Shown: in pieces, positions 33,919 to 42,731 of the stretch
Position numbering within the stretch: the stretch's first letter is position 1
Layout of the letters: every line of letters begins with the position of its first letter
Assembly: GCF_001613325.1 (NCBI RefSeq)
Contig: NZ_BDCD01000042.1
Location: 18,895-82,894, forward strand
DNA: 64,000 nucleotides
Origin: Nocardia yamanashiensis NBRC 100130
GTDB lineage: Bacteria; Actinomycetota; Actinomycetes; Mycobacteriales; Mycobacteriaceae
Direction of reading: 5' to 3'
Program-made: the position numbers and the translations under genes
Notes under the pieces: model-generated
Seen by the model: only the letters and a program-made list of their open reading frames with translations
Told to the model about the DNA's origin: nothing
Database searches by the model: none

Positions 33919-36123
33919 TCAGGCCGCACGCACGCCCGCGCGCACGACGCCCGCGACGGTTTCGCCGGTGAGTTCACCGAGTTGCAGGTAGCCGCCGCGG
34001 AGTTCGCGGGCGATGTCGCGGGCCAGGCCGAGGCGGATCATGCCGCGTTCGCAGTCGACGACCATCGAGGTGACCGAGTCGCGGGCCAGCAGGCGGGCGG
34101 CGGCGCGGGCGCGCGGGACGGGGTCGGTGCCGCCGGTGGCGCGGCCGTCGGTGAGGAGGACGACCATGGGGCGGCGGTGCGGGTCGCGGACGTGTTCGCG
34201 GTGGATGATCTCGCGGGCCTTCAGCAGTCCTTGGGCGAGCGGGGTTTTGCCGCCGGTGCGCATATCGGTGAGACGGCGGACGGCGATGTCGATGGAGTTG
34301 GTGGGCGGCAGCACCAGGGTGGCTTCCGCGCCGCGCATGGTGATGACGGCGACCTTGTCGCGGCGCTGGTAGGCGTCGCGGAGCAGGGCGACGATGGCGC
34401 CGGTGACGGCGGAGAGGCGATCGCGGGCGGCCATCGAACCGGAGGCGTCCACGACGAAGACGATCAGGTTCCCTTCGCGCCCTTCGCGATACGCGCCGCG
34501 CAGATCGTCGGCTTCGAAGGCGAGCGGCCCGGCGAGGCGGCCGCGCGCGAACTGGTGCGGGGCGGCGGCGAAGATGGTGCCGAGCAGATGCAGGCCGGCG
34601 CCGTGATCCTCGGTCGCGCGCACCACCCGCCCTTGCCGGGTACGCGCACGGGAGCGGCGGCCGGGCGCGCCCTCGCCGACTCCGGGGACTTCCCAGCGCG
34701 GCGGTTTGGGCAGGACTCCGGCGGGAGCCGCGACCTGGCCCTCGCGGGCAGCCGCCCCGCCCCGGCCGTCCTCGGAACCGGTTGACTCCGAACGCAATCC
34801 GCGCAGCAGATCCTCGTCTCGTCGCGGATCGAGGAAATCGGCGCGGGGGTCCGGCGCATCGGCGGGATCCGAGGCGTCGGCCGAGTTTTCCACGGCCGGG
34901 TCCGGCCCGGAACCATCGGATCCGGAGACCTCCGGCGCGTTCGCTTGTTCGCCCGGTCCCGGGCCGCCGTCCGCGCCTTGCGGCGAATCCTGCCCGCCCC
35001 CGGGCGAATCCGGCCCACCGTCCGGATCGTCGTCCGATCCGTCCCCGGTCTCGTTCAGCGGTCCCGCAGTCTCGTCCTGCGGGACCGCATCACCTTTTCC
35101 CGAGTCGTCACCACCCTGACGCGCCTGCTCGTCGGCCTGCCGCATCGCCTCGTCGAGTTGTTCCGGACTGATGCCCGGTTCATCGAACGGGTCTCGCCGA
35201 CGCCGATGCGGCAGCGCGAGTTCCGCGGCGATCCGCACATCGGCTTCGGTCACCTCGGCCGCTCCCCGCCAGGCCGCGTGCGCGGTCGCGGTGCGCGCCA
35301 CCACCAGGTCCGCGCGCATGCCGTCCACGTCGAAGGCCGCGCACAGGGCGGCGATCCGCCGCAGCTCCACATTGTCGAGGGCAACCTCGGCGAGCCGGTC
35401 GCGCGCGGTCAGAATCCGTTCGGCCACTTCACGATCCGCGGCGGCGTAGCGGTCGGCGAAGGCCGCGGGATCGGCCTCGTAATCGAGCCGCCGCCGCACC
35501 ACGGCCATGCGCACGTCCACATTCCGCGAAGCCACCACGTCCACGGTCAGGCCGAACCGGTCCAGCAGCTGCGGGCGCAGCTCGCCTTCCTCCGGGTTCA
35601 TGGTGCCCACGAGCACGAATCGCGCCGGGTGGGTGTGGGATACGCCGTCGCGCTCGATGTGCACGCGCCCCATGGCCGCGGCATCGAGCAGCACGTCCAC
35701 CAGATGATCGTGCAGCAGGTTCACTTCGTCCACGTACAGCACGCCGTGATGGGCGGCCGCCAGCAAGCCCGGTTTGAACGCCTGCTCGCCGTCGCGCAGC
35801 ACGCGTTCGAGATCCAGCGACCCGACCACCCGGTCCTCGGTCGCGCCGACCGGCAGCTCCACCAGCCGCGCCGGGCGCGCGCCGCTCTCGTCCACCACCG
35901 GCGGCAGCAGCTGCGCGAGCGCGCGCACCACCGTGGATTTCGCCGTCCCCTTCTCGCCCCGCACCAGCACGCCCCCGATACCGGGGTGCACGGCGCTCAG
36001 CACCAGCGCCAGCTGCAATCGCTCCTGCCCGACCACCGCCGAGAACGGAAACCCCGCCTCCTCACCCGAGGAACCGGTCAGCTGTGCGGATTCGAAATGC
36101 GCGGTCGCAGAGGAAACGGACAC
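33919..36123 (-). CDS. Fused ChlI/ChlD-type chelatase AAA+ and VWA subunit
   Basis: 734 codons. Residues about 25-330 are an AAA+ BchI/ChlI domain (Walker A GEKGTAKS at 56-63, Walker B GVLYVDEVNLLHDHL). A Pro/Asp/Gly-rich acidic linker (about 340-480) follows, as in ChlD. Residues about 550-734 are a VWA domain with the MIDAS motif VVDASGSMAA (Asp559). In Mycobacterium the homologue (Rv2850c) is called magnesium chelatase, but these bacteria make no chlorophyll; with cobO and cobB beside it, a cobalt chelatase partner of CobN is the better guess. CobN itself is not in this window. Confidence 0.9.
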   Translation of the reverse strand: MSVSSATAHFESAQLTGSSGEEAGFPFSAVVGQERLQLALVLSAVHPGIGGVLVRGEKGTAKSTVVRALAQLLPPVVDESGARPARLVELPVGATEDRVVGSLDLERVLRDGEQAFKPGLLAAAHHGVLYVDEVNLLHDHLVDVLLDAAAMGRVHIERDGVSHTHPARFVLVGTMNPEEGELRPQLLDRFGLTVDVVASRNVDVRMAVVRRRLDYEADPAAFADRYAAADREVAERILTARDRLAEVALDNVELRRIAALCAAFDVDGMRADLVVARTATAHAAWRGAAEVTEADVRIAAELALPHRRRRDPFDEPGISPEQLDEAMRQADEQARQGGDDSGKGDAVPQDETAGPLNETGDGSDDDPDGGPDSPGGGQDSPQGADGGPGPGEQANAPEVSGSDGSGPDPAVENSADASDPADAPDPRADFLDPRRDEDLLRGLRSESTGSEDGRGGAAAREGQVAAPAGVLPKPPRWEVPGVGEGAPGRRSRARTRQGRVVRATEDHGAGLHLLGTIFAAAPHQFARGRLAGPLAFEADDLRGAYREGREGNLIVFVVDASGSMAARDRLSAVTGAIVALLRDAYQRRDKVAVITMRGAEATLVLPPTNSIDIAVRRLTDMRTGGKTPLAQGLLKAREIIHREHVRDPHRRPMVVLLTDGRATGGTDPVPRARAAARLLARDSVTSMVVDCERGMIRLGLARDIARELRGGYLQLGELTGETVAGVVRAGVRAA

Positions 36124-36245
36124 GCCCCAACTCTAGGCCCGCCCTCCTCGCCCCGAAGATCCACCCCGAACCAGCACCCCGGCGCTCCGCCCGGCCCCAT
36201 GATCAACGGAGCCTGCGCGCGCGGCGACCGGCGCCGGAAACAACA

Positions 36246-36272
36246 CAGCCCCTGGCAATCGGCCAGGGGCTG
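36246..36272 (-). terminator. Intrinsic terminator after the GNAT gene
   Basis: A perfect 11-bp stem CAGCCCCTGGC/GCCAGGGGCTG with a 5-base loop follows the acetyltransferase stop on the minus strand, with TGTTGTTT downstream. It separates the GNAT gene from the chelatase gene. Confidence 0.8.
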
Positions 36273-36286
36273 CGGGACAACAGTTA

Positions 36287-36736
36287 TCAGCCGCGACGCA
36301 TCGGGATGTGCGGGATCCCGTCCTCGATGTACTCCGGCCCGTCGAGCTTGAAGCCGTGCTTGGTGTACATGTCGACCAGGTAGGTCTGGGCGTTCAAACG
36401 CACTGTCGCGGAACCGGCTTCGGCCAGGGCCGCCTGGAGCAGGCGGGTGGTGTAGCCGTGGCCGCGTGCCTCGGGGGCGGTGCACAGGCGGCCGATGCGG
36501 AACGACTTCACGCCGTCGTTGTGTTCTTCCAGCAGGCGCAGGGTGCAGATCACGTCACCCTCGTCGTCGAGCCAGAAGTGCCGGGTTTCCGGGAGCAGAT
36601 CGAGACCATCGAGCTCGGGGTACGCGCACTTCTGTTCGACGACGAACACCTCGACACGAAGTTTCAACAGCTTGTACAGCGTCGCGGTATCGAGATCCTC
36701 GGCCCACGACCGTTTGAGAGCAACCGTTGACATCAT
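36287..36736 (-). CDS. GNAT-family N-acetyltransferase
   Basis: 149 codons; two adjacent ATG codons allow a one-codon shift. Starts MMSTVALKRSWAEDLDTATL. FRIGRLCTAPEARGHGYTTRLLQAAL holds the acetyl-CoA pyrophosphate loop (R-x-x-G-x-G/A) and the last third, YLVDMYTKHGFKLDGPEYIED, is the ElaA-like C-terminus. It acetylates an unknown small molecule or protein. It lies 18 bp after mqo on the same strand, the same neighbour as in M. tuberculosis (Rv2851c/Rv2852c). Confidence 0.9.
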   Translation of the reverse strand: MMSTVALKRSWAEDLDTATLYKLLKLRVEVFVVEQKCAYPELDGLDLLPETRHFWLDDEGDVICTLRLLEEHNDGVKSFRIGRLCTAPEARGHGYTTRLLQAALAEAGSATVRLNAQTYLVDMYTKHGFKLDGPEYIEDGIPHIPMRRG

Positions 36737-36754
36737 CGAGTCTTGCTATCACAA

Positions 36755-38278
36755 CTACGCGTGAGAAGCGACCCCCGAGTGCTTCGGCGTGTTGTTGCCG
36801 TCCAGCCGCAGCGCCTGCTGCGACCAGTCCCAGACCTCCTTGAACAGGGCCTGGTTCTCCGAGAGCTTGACGCCGAGCGAGGGCACCATCTCCTTGAGTT
36901 TCGGCTCCCAGGAACCGAATTCGCGCGGGAAGCACTTCTGCATGACGTCGAGCATGGCGCTCACGCAGGTCGACGCGCCCGGGGAGGCGCCGAGCAGACC
37001 GGCGATGGAGCCGTCCTCGGCCGCGATGACCGCGGTGCCCAGTTCCAGCACACCGCCCGCACCCTTGCGGCGAATGATCTGCACCCGCTGACCGGCGATG
37101 ATCAGCTCCCAGTCCTTGCCGTCGGCGCGCGGAATGAACTCCTCCATGGAGTCCACGCGACCGGCCTGCGACTTGAGCAGCTCCTCGACCAGGTACTTGA
37201 CCAGACCCATCTCGGTGACGCCGACGCCCAGCATGGAGAACAGGTTGTTGGGCTTCACCGACTTGATCAGATCGGTGTACTTGCCGTCCTTGAGGAACTT
37301 CGGCGTCCAGCCGGCGTACGGGCCGAACAGCAGGCCGCGCTCACCGTTGATGACGCGAGTGTCCAAGTGCGGCACCGACATCGGCGGCGCGCCGACCGAC
37401 GCCTGGCCGTACACCTTGGCCTCGTGCTGGGCGACCAGCTCCGGGTTGGTGGCGCGCAGGAACAGACCCGACACCGGGAAGCCGCCGAAGCCGGCGATCT
37501 CCTTGATGCCCGACTTCTGCAGCAGCGGCAGCGCACCGCCGCCCGCGCCGACGAACACGAACTTGGCGTTCACGACGCGCACTTTGCCGGTGCGCTCGTT
37601 GCGGACCTTCACCAGCCACGAACCATCGGACTGCTTGGTCAGGTTCAGCACCTGGTGCCCGAAGGCGATATCCGCGCCGGACGCGCCGAGGTAGGCCAGC
37701 AGCTCCTTGGTCAGCTCACCGAAGTCGATATCGGTGCCGTAGTCGGTCCAGTTCAGGGCGACCGGATCGGAGAAGTCACGGCCCTTGGCCATCAGCGGTA
37801 GTCGCGAGGCGAACTCGGCCGAATCGTCGATGAACTCCATGCCCTCGAAGAGCGGGTGCCGCGAGAGCGCCGCGTGCCGCTTGCGCAGGTACTCGACGCC
37901 ATTGGCGCCGTGCGTGAAGCTCACGTGCGGAATGGGGTTGATGAAGTGTGAGGGCGCGGCCAGCACGCCGTTCTCGACCGCGTACGACCAGAACTGGCGC
38001 GACACCTGGAAACGCTCGTTGATGTCGACGGCCTTGGAGATCTCCACCTCACCGGCGGCGTTCTGCGGCGTGTAGTTCAGCTCGCAGAGCGCGGAGTGGC
38101 CGGTGCCGGCGTTGTTCCACGGGTCCGAGGACTCGGCGGCGGCGGCCTCGAGCCGCTCGAAAACAGTGATCGACCAATCCGGCTGCACCTGACGCAGCAG
38201 GGCACCGAGCGTGGCGCTCATGATGCCGGCTCCGATGAGGACTACATCGGTCTTTTCAATCGTGGCAGCATTCGACAC
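36755..38278 (-). CDS. mqo: Malate:quinone oxidoreductase
   Basis: 507 codons with a GTG start (VSNAATIEKTDVVLIGAG). The FAD Rossmann motif is VLIGAGIMSATLGALLRQ; NNAGTGHSALCELNYTPQ and LLGASPGASTCVSAMLDVMQ are MQO signatures. The enzyme is peripheral on the membrane and oxidises malate to oxaloacetate with quinone, a step of the TCA cycle. Promoter DNA is shared with the divergent hydrolase over 173 bp. Confidence 0.97.
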   Translation of the reverse strand: MSNAATIEKTDVVLIGAGIMSATLGALLRQVQPDWSITVFERLEAAAAESSDPWNNAGTGHSALCELNYTPQNAAGEVEISKAVDINERFQVSRQFWSYAVENGVLAAPSHFINPIPHVSFTHGANGVEYLRKRHAALSRHPLFEGMEFIDDSAEFASRLPLMAKGRDFSDPVALNWTDYGTDIDFGELTKELLAYLGASGADIAFGHQVLNLTKQSDGSWLVKVRNERTGKVRVVNAKFVFVGAGGGALPLLQKSGIKEIAGFGGFPVSGLFLRATNPELVAQHEAKVYGQASVGAPPMSVPHLDTRVINGERGLLFGPYAGWTPKFLKDGKYTDLIKSVKPNNLFSMLGVGVTEMGLVKYLVEELLKSQAGRVDSMEEFIPRADGKDWELIIAGQRVQIIRRKGAGGVLELGTAVIAAEDGSIAGLLGASPGASTCVSAMLDVMQKCFPREFGSWEPKLKEMVPSLGVKLSENQALFKEVWDWSQQALRLDGNNTPKHSGVASHA

Positions 38279-38416
38279 GGCGTTGATCGACTTCCTTGTC
38301 TGTGTAGGGCAACCCAGCAGCGGTTAGGTTACCCGTCGTTCACCTATGTCCGATTGTGCCCCTGGACACGACGATTTCCCGCAACGAAAAGCCCGAATGT
38401 GAGAGATGCCTCGCGG

Positions 38417-38445
38417 TTTTCAAGCGGAGTGGTGGCGTTTAGATT
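38417..38445 (+). promoter_or_regulatory. Predicted leaderless promoter of the hydrolase gene
   Basis: TTTTCA (38417-38422) and TAGATT (38440-38445) are 17 bp apart, and the GTG start codon begins six bases after the -10 element. There is no ribosome site. This geometry predicts that transcription starts at the first base of the start codon. Confidence 0.6.
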
Positions 38446-38451
38446 GAGCAT

Positions 38452-39504
38452 GTGACCTCTGATACGTCATCCGCAGCCGTCTCGCCCACCTCGAACCCGG
38501 CCGCCGGGGACTGGCAACCCGATGTCCTCGGGGCCGACTATCAGCAGCTCACCATCCCGCTCGGGCCGGATCCGGACGGCGAGGGCGAGGTGGTGGGCAC
38601 GCTGGTCCGCTATCAGCCCGCCGCCGCGCCCGCGGCCACCCAGGCCGTGCTGTACGTGCACGGCTTCACCGACTACTTCTTCCAGGAACACCTGGCCGAG
38701 CACCTGGCCACGCAGGGCAATGCCTTCTACGCGCTGGACCTGCGCAAGTGCGGGCGCTCCACACGCGCCGGGCAGACCCCGCACTACGTGAGCGATCTGG
38801 CGCTCTACGACGCGGAACTGAATCGCTCGCTGGAGATCATCCGCCAGGAGACCGGGCTGCCCGTCCTGGTCATGGCGCATTCCACCGGCGGCCTGGTGAC
38901 CGCGCTGTGGCTGCACCGGCTCAATGCCGCCGAGGGCAGCGGCGCACAGGGCATTACGGGCCTGGTGCTCAACAGCCCGTGGTTCGACCTGCAGGGCCCC
39001 GCCTACTTCCGGTCGATCGGCACCCCGCTGCTCGAGGGCCTGGGCCGGCTGAGCGCGTTCACGAAGCTGCCGCTGGGGGTGTCCACCGCCTACGGAGACA
39101 GCCTGCACCGCACCGTGTCCGGCGAATGGGACTACAACCTGGATTGGAAGCCGCTGACCGGTTTCCCGGTGCACGCGGGCTGGATCCGGGCCATCCGGCG
39201 CGGGCATTTCCGGCTGCACCGGGGCCTGGACATCGGCGTGCCCGCGCTGATCCTGCGATCCAAGGTGACCAAGTTCATGCGCGAGTACGGCCCGGCCGCC
39301 GATGTGGCGGACCTGGTGCTGGATGTGCGGCAGATTCAGAAATGGGCGGGCTGCCTGGGCGATCGCACCAATATCGTGCCCATCTCAGGCGCCCGCCACG
39401 ATGTCTTCCTGTCCTCGGAAAAGCCTCGCGCACAGGCGTTCTCCGAGCTCGATTCCTGGCTGGCGTGGCTCGCGGCCACCGGTTCACCAGAAGCTGGTGC
39501 GTAG
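38452..39504 (+). CDS. Alpha/beta hydrolase (monoacylglycerol lipase/lysophospholipase type)
   Basis: 350 codons, GTG start without ribosome site, probably leaderless. VLYVHGFTDYFFQEHLAEHL is the oxyanion region, MAHSTGGLVTALWLHRL carries the nucleophile Ser and SGARHDVFLSSEKPRAQ the catalytic His. The cytosolic enzyme probably hydrolyses a lipid ester. Its position after divergent mqo mirrors Rv2854 of M. tuberculosis. The 3' end overlaps the convergent gene by 21 bp. Confidence 0.88.
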   Translation: MTSDTSSAAVSPTSNPAAGDWQPDVLGADYQQLTIPLGPDPDGEGEVVGTLVRYQPAAAPAATQAVLYVHGFTDYFFQEHLAEHLATQGNAFYALDLRKCGRSTRAGQTPHYVSDLALYDAELNRSLEIIRQETGLPVLVMAHSTGGLVTALWLHRLNAAEGSGAQGITGLVLNSPWFDLQGPAYFRSIGTPLLEGLGRLSAFTKLPLGVSTAYGDSLHRTVSGEWDYNLDWKPLTGFPVHAGWIRAIRRGHFRLHRGLDIGVPALILRSKVTKFMREYGPAADVADLVLDVRQIQKWAGCLGDRTNIVPISGARHDVFLSSEKPRAQAFSELDSWLAWLAATGSPEAGA

Positions 39505-40047
39505 CACTACCTCGGTGGCGAGTTCGTGGCCGGCTTCCCCGGCCACATCCGCCACATCCACCGGGACGAGCCGGAATTCGCCGTAGACGAAGCGTCCGGA
39601 GGCCTCGGCGACGGCGCGCGGCAGGCTCTTGGTGGCCAGCAGCGTGGTGGGGATCTCCACCGGCGGGCAGCCCGGGTCGGCGACCTGGCCGTCCGCGCCC
39701 GCGGCGGCCGGGTGGCCGTGGCCCGCGGCGATCAGGCTCATGAAACGGCCGAAGCCGCGCGCGGCCAGCTGCCAGGCCAGTTGCGCGCCGCTGCCGCAGC
39801 CGACCAGATTGGCCCACGGCACTTTCAGCTCGTCGAGGATGGCCAGCACCGTGGCGCTGTCGAGCCCAGCGCCGGGTTCGATGACGATGGTGTGCAGGTC
39901 CGAGGTCTGCAAACGCGCGCAGACCTGGTCGTATACGTCGGCCGGATCGCCCACATCTGGGAGTAGGAGCACGTGGTGTCGCGATTCGGGTCCTCCGACT
40001 CGCACGGTCCACACGCGGTCACCGACCGTGATCCGCCGAGATTCCAT
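39484..40047 (-). CDS. Alpha/beta-hydrolase-like protein with degenerate active site
   Basis: 187 codons from MESRRITVGDRVWTVRVG; a GTG at 40056 is possible. The overall pattern (VLLLPDVGDPADVYDQVCAR, then LDELKVPWANLVGCGSGAQLAW) is a shortened alpha/beta-hydrolase fold. The elbow reads GCGSGA rather than GxSxG and the end lacks a clear catalytic His, so it may be non-catalytic. It overlaps the end of the opposite gene by 21 bp, an unusual tail-to-tail overlap. Function unknown. Confidence 0.65.
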   Translation of the reverse strand: MESRRITVGDRVWTVRVGGPESRHHVLLLPDVGDPADVYDQVCARLQTSDLHTIVIEPGAGLDSATVLAILDELKVPWANLVGCGSGAQLAWQLAARGFGRFMSLIAAGHGHPAAAGADGQVADPGCPPVEIPTTLLATKSLPRAVAEASGRFVYGEFRLVPVDVADVAGEAGHELATEVVLRTSFW

Positions 40048-40138
40048 AGCGATCACGCTACAGGGCGCTAGAAACCGCCGACTGGGTCTCGGTCAGATTG
40101 CTGTGACAAGGGTCACTTGTTCACCCGGCGTTCACTGT

Positions 40139-41656
40139 TCATCGGGCGTTCACGGTGAGGACGGGCAGATTTCCCGGGGCGCCCGTGGTGACGAGGCGGT
40201 CCAGGGCTTCGGCGTCGAGATGCTTGTCCAGCAGGTCGGCGAGCAGGTCGAGCTGGGCGGTGCGGATCTCGGCGACCGAAACGTCCTCGGCGACACGGAA
40301 ACCGGTGCGGCCGGTGCGTGCGGCGACCTCGCGCAGCCAGGCGCGGCGGAAGGCGTCGGATTCCAGCGCGCCGTGCAGGTGGGTGCCCCAGACGGCGTCG
40401 CGCACACTGCCTTCCGGCACGCCGTCGAGCTCCAGCCAGGGTGCGTCGCCGGTGCGGGTGACGCGGCCGTGGTGGATCTCGTAGCCGTGCACGGGAATCG
40501 AGCCCGCGTGACCGGCATTGCGGCGCAGCACCTTCGGCTCGCCGAATTCGATGTCGAGGTCGAGCAGGCCGAGACCGGGGACGGTGCCCGCGCCCGATTC
40601 CACGCGATCGGTGATGGTGCGGGCGAGCATCTGGTAGCCGCCACAGATGCCCAGGATGGGTCCGCCGGCGGCCGCGCGGGCGGTCAGGGCGTCGGCGATT
40701 CCGGTGCGGCGCAGCCATTCCAGATCGCTCACGGTGGATTTGCTGCCGGGGACGACGACCAGGTCCGCGCCGGTGAGGCGGGACGGATCGCTAACCCAGC
40801 GCACCGCGACGCCCGGTTCGCAGGCGAGGGCTTCGACATCGGTGGAGTTGGAGATGCGCGGCAGGCGGACGGCGGCGACGGTCAGCCATTCGGTCCCGCG
40901 CGGGGGTTGCGGGCGGCCGACGGGGGCGTCGGCGACGGTGCCGAGCGAGTCCTCGGCATCGATCCAGAGCTCCTCGGCGAAGGGGATGACGCCGAGGGTG
41001 GGGCGGCCGGTGAGCGCGGTCAGCTGATCGATGCCGGGTTTCAGCAGGTCCACGTCGCCGCGGAATTTGTTGACGATGAAGCCCGAGATGAGTTGCTGGT
41101 CTTCGGGTTCCAGGATGGCGACGGTGCCGAACAGGTGGGCCAGCACGCCCCCGCGATCGATATCGCCGACCACGAGCACGGGCAGGTTCGCGGCGCGAGC
41201 GAGGCCCATATTGGCCAGATCGGTTGCCCGGAGGTTGATTTCGGCGGGCGATCCGGCGCCCTCGCAGATGACGACATCGAATTCCGCACGCAGCGCGGCC
41301 AATTCCTCGGCGACGACAGCGCGCAGGGCTTGGCGGTGCCGGAAGTAGTCCTTGGCCCCGACCGTGTCGACGGCCTTGCCCCGGACCACCAGTTGCGAGC
41401 GGCGGTCACTGCCCGGCTTGAGCAGGATGGGATTGAATCGCACGCTCGGCTCGAGGCCCGCGGCGCGCGCCTGCAAGGCCTGGGCACGCCCGATCTCTCC
41501 GCCATCGAGAGTGACGACGGAGTTGTTGGACATGTTCTGCGCCTTGAACGGCGCGACGCGGACCCCGCGTCGCGCCAGCAGGCGGCAGAGCCCGGCTACG
41601 ACAACGCTTTTGCCCGCGTCGGACGTAGTTCCGGCAATGAGCAGCGCGCCTTTCAC
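40139..41656 (-). CDS. cobQ: Cobyric acid synthase
   Basis: 505 codons. P-loop-like GTTSDAGKSVVVAGL, the family fragment APFKAQNMSNNSVVT, and VGDIDRGGVLAHLFGT mark the synthetase part. The glutamine amidotransferase part holds GPILGICGGYQMLAR (Cys) and VWGTHLHGALE (His). It amidates the b, d, e and g side chains of adenosyl-cobyrinic acid diamide. Together with cobB, cobO, cobE and cysG it shows cobalamin synthesis, although the genes form separate transcription units here. Confidence 0.96.
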   Translation of the reverse strand: MKGALLIAGTTSDAGKSVVVAGLCRLLARRGVRVAPFKAQNMSNNSVVTLDGGEIGRAQALQARAAGLEPSVRFNPILLKPGSDRRSQLVVRGKAVDTVGAKDYFRHRQALRAVVAEELAALRAEFDVVICEGAGSPAEINLRATDLANMGLARAANLPVLVVGDIDRGGVLAHLFGTVAILEPEDQQLISGFIVNKFRGDVDLLKPGIDQLTALTGRPTLGVIPFAEELWIDAEDSLGTVADAPVGRPQPPRGTEWLTVAAVRLPRISNSTDVEALACEPGVAVRWVSDPSRLTGADLVVVPGSKSTVSDLEWLRRTGIADALTARAAAGGPILGICGGYQMLARTITDRVESGAGTVPGLGLLDLDIEFGEPKVLRRNAGHAGSIPVHGYEIHHGRVTRTGDAPWLELDGVPEGSVRDAVWGTHLHGALESDAFRRAWLREVAARTGRTGFRVAEDVSVAEIRTAQLDLLADLLDKHLDAEALDRLVTTGAPGNLPVLTVNAR

Positions 41657-41674
41657 AGCTCGCCCATCGGGGGC

Positions 41675-41693
41675 GTGGGGGCGTAGCCCCCAC
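41675..41693. repeat. Short GC hairpin repeat between cobQ and map
   Basis: GTGGGGG and CCCCCAC form a 7-bp stem around CGTAG. It lies in the 49-bp gap upstream of cobQ. It resembles the elements at 14809 and 42610 and could be a small dispersed repeat or a terminator of map. Confidence 0.55.
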
Positions 41694-41705
41694 TTTCTCC
41701 CCGGC

Positions 41706-42569
41706 TCACGGCAGCGTGAGGATCTCTGCGCCGTCCTCCGTGACCACCAGCGTGTGCTCGAACTGGGCGGTCCACTTCTTGTCCTTGGTGACCACGGTCC
41801 AGCCGTCGTCCCAGATCTCGTAGTCGATGCCGCCGAGGTTGATCATGGGCTCGATGGTGAAGGTCATGCCGGGCTCGATCACCGACTCCACGGCCGGGTT
41901 GTCGTAATGCAAGATGACCAGTCCGCTGTGGAAGGTCGGGCCGACGCCGTGCCCGGTGAAGTCACGGACCACGCCGTAACCGAAGCGATTGGCATAGGAC
42001 TCGATCACGCGGCCGATGACATTGAGCGCCCGGCCCGGCTTCACGGCCTTGATCGACCGCATGGTGGCTTCGTGGGTGCGCTCGACGAGCAGCTTCACCT
42101 CTTCGTCCACCTCGCCCGCGAGATACGTCTTGTTGGTGTCGCCGTGCACGCCGTTGATATAGGCCGTCACATCGATGTTCACGATGTCGCCGTCCTCGAT
42201 GACCGTCGAGTCCGGGATGCCGTGGCAGATGACCTCGTTCATGGAGGTGCAGCAGGACTTGGGGAAACCCTTGTAGCCCAGGGTCGACGGGTAGGCCCCG
42301 TGGTCGATCAGGTACTCGTGCACGATGGCGTCGAGCTGATCGGTCGTATTACCGGGCACGACCGCCTTGCCCGCTTCCTCCATCGCCTGCGCGGCCAGCT
42401 TGCTGGCCAGCCGCATCTTCTCGATGGTCTCCGGGGTCTGCACCCACGGCTCATGCCCCTCGTTGGCGGTCTTCTTCCACGCGTATTCGGGTCGCTCGAT
42501 CGATTTCGGCACCTCACGAATGGGCGACTGGGTGCCGGGAACGAGGGGTTTGCGGGTGCGCACTGACAT
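41706..42569 (-). CDS. map: Methionine aminopeptidase, type I with N-terminal extension
   Basis: 287 codons. Residues 1-40 form the extension (RKPLVPGTQSPIREVPKSIE) seen in actinobacterial MapB, with PxxP motifs. The metal ligands are visible as DIVNIDVTAY, VHGDTNKT, RDFTGHGVG, TFTIEPM and AQFEHTLVV. It removes the start methionine of new proteins at the ribosome. M. tuberculosis mapB has about the same length. The map gene is upstream of cobQ on the same strand, separated by a hairpin repeat. Confidence 0.96.
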   Translation of the reverse strand: MSVRTRKPLVPGTQSPIREVPKSIERPEYAWKKTANEGHEPWVQTPETIEKMRLASKLAAQAMEEAGKAVVPGNTTDQLDAIVHEYLIDHGAYPSTLGYKGFPKSCCTSMNEVICHGIPDSTVIEDGDIVNIDVTAYINGVHGDTNKTYLAGEVDEEVKLLVERTHEATMRSIKAVKPGRALNVIGRVIESYANRFGYGVVRDFTGHGVGPTFHSGLVILHYDNPAVESVIEPGMTFTIEPMINLGGIDYEIWDDGWTVVTKDKKWTAQFEHTLVVTEDGAEILTLP

Positions 42570-42609
42570 GCGAACAAGACTATCCGCCCGCGCGGCGCGC
42601 TTCGCAGTC

Positions 42610-42628
42610 TCGGGGGCCTCGCCCCCGA
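42610..42628. repeat. Short GC hairpin repeat upstream of map
   Basis: TCGGGGGC pairs with GCCCCCGA around a CTC loop in the divergent gap between map and the LLM gene. Same type as the elements at 14809 and 41675. Confidence 0.55.
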
Positions 42629-42668
42629 TCCGCCCCGGACCAGGGTCTCCATCCGCCGGGAATCTTTC

Positions 42669-42682
42669 CGGACCGTGGTCCG
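42669..42682. promoter_or_regulatory. CGGACC-GT-GGTCCG dyad upstream of the LLM gene
   Basis: Perfect 6-bp arms with a 2-base centre, 50 bp before the LLM start codon. Likely an operator or part of a promoter dyad; the binding regulator is unknown. Confidence 0.35.
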
Positions 42683-42731
42683 TTTAGCCTTGTAGTTGAC
42701 TTGGAAACAACGTGAGAGAAGGGCGCGAGCC

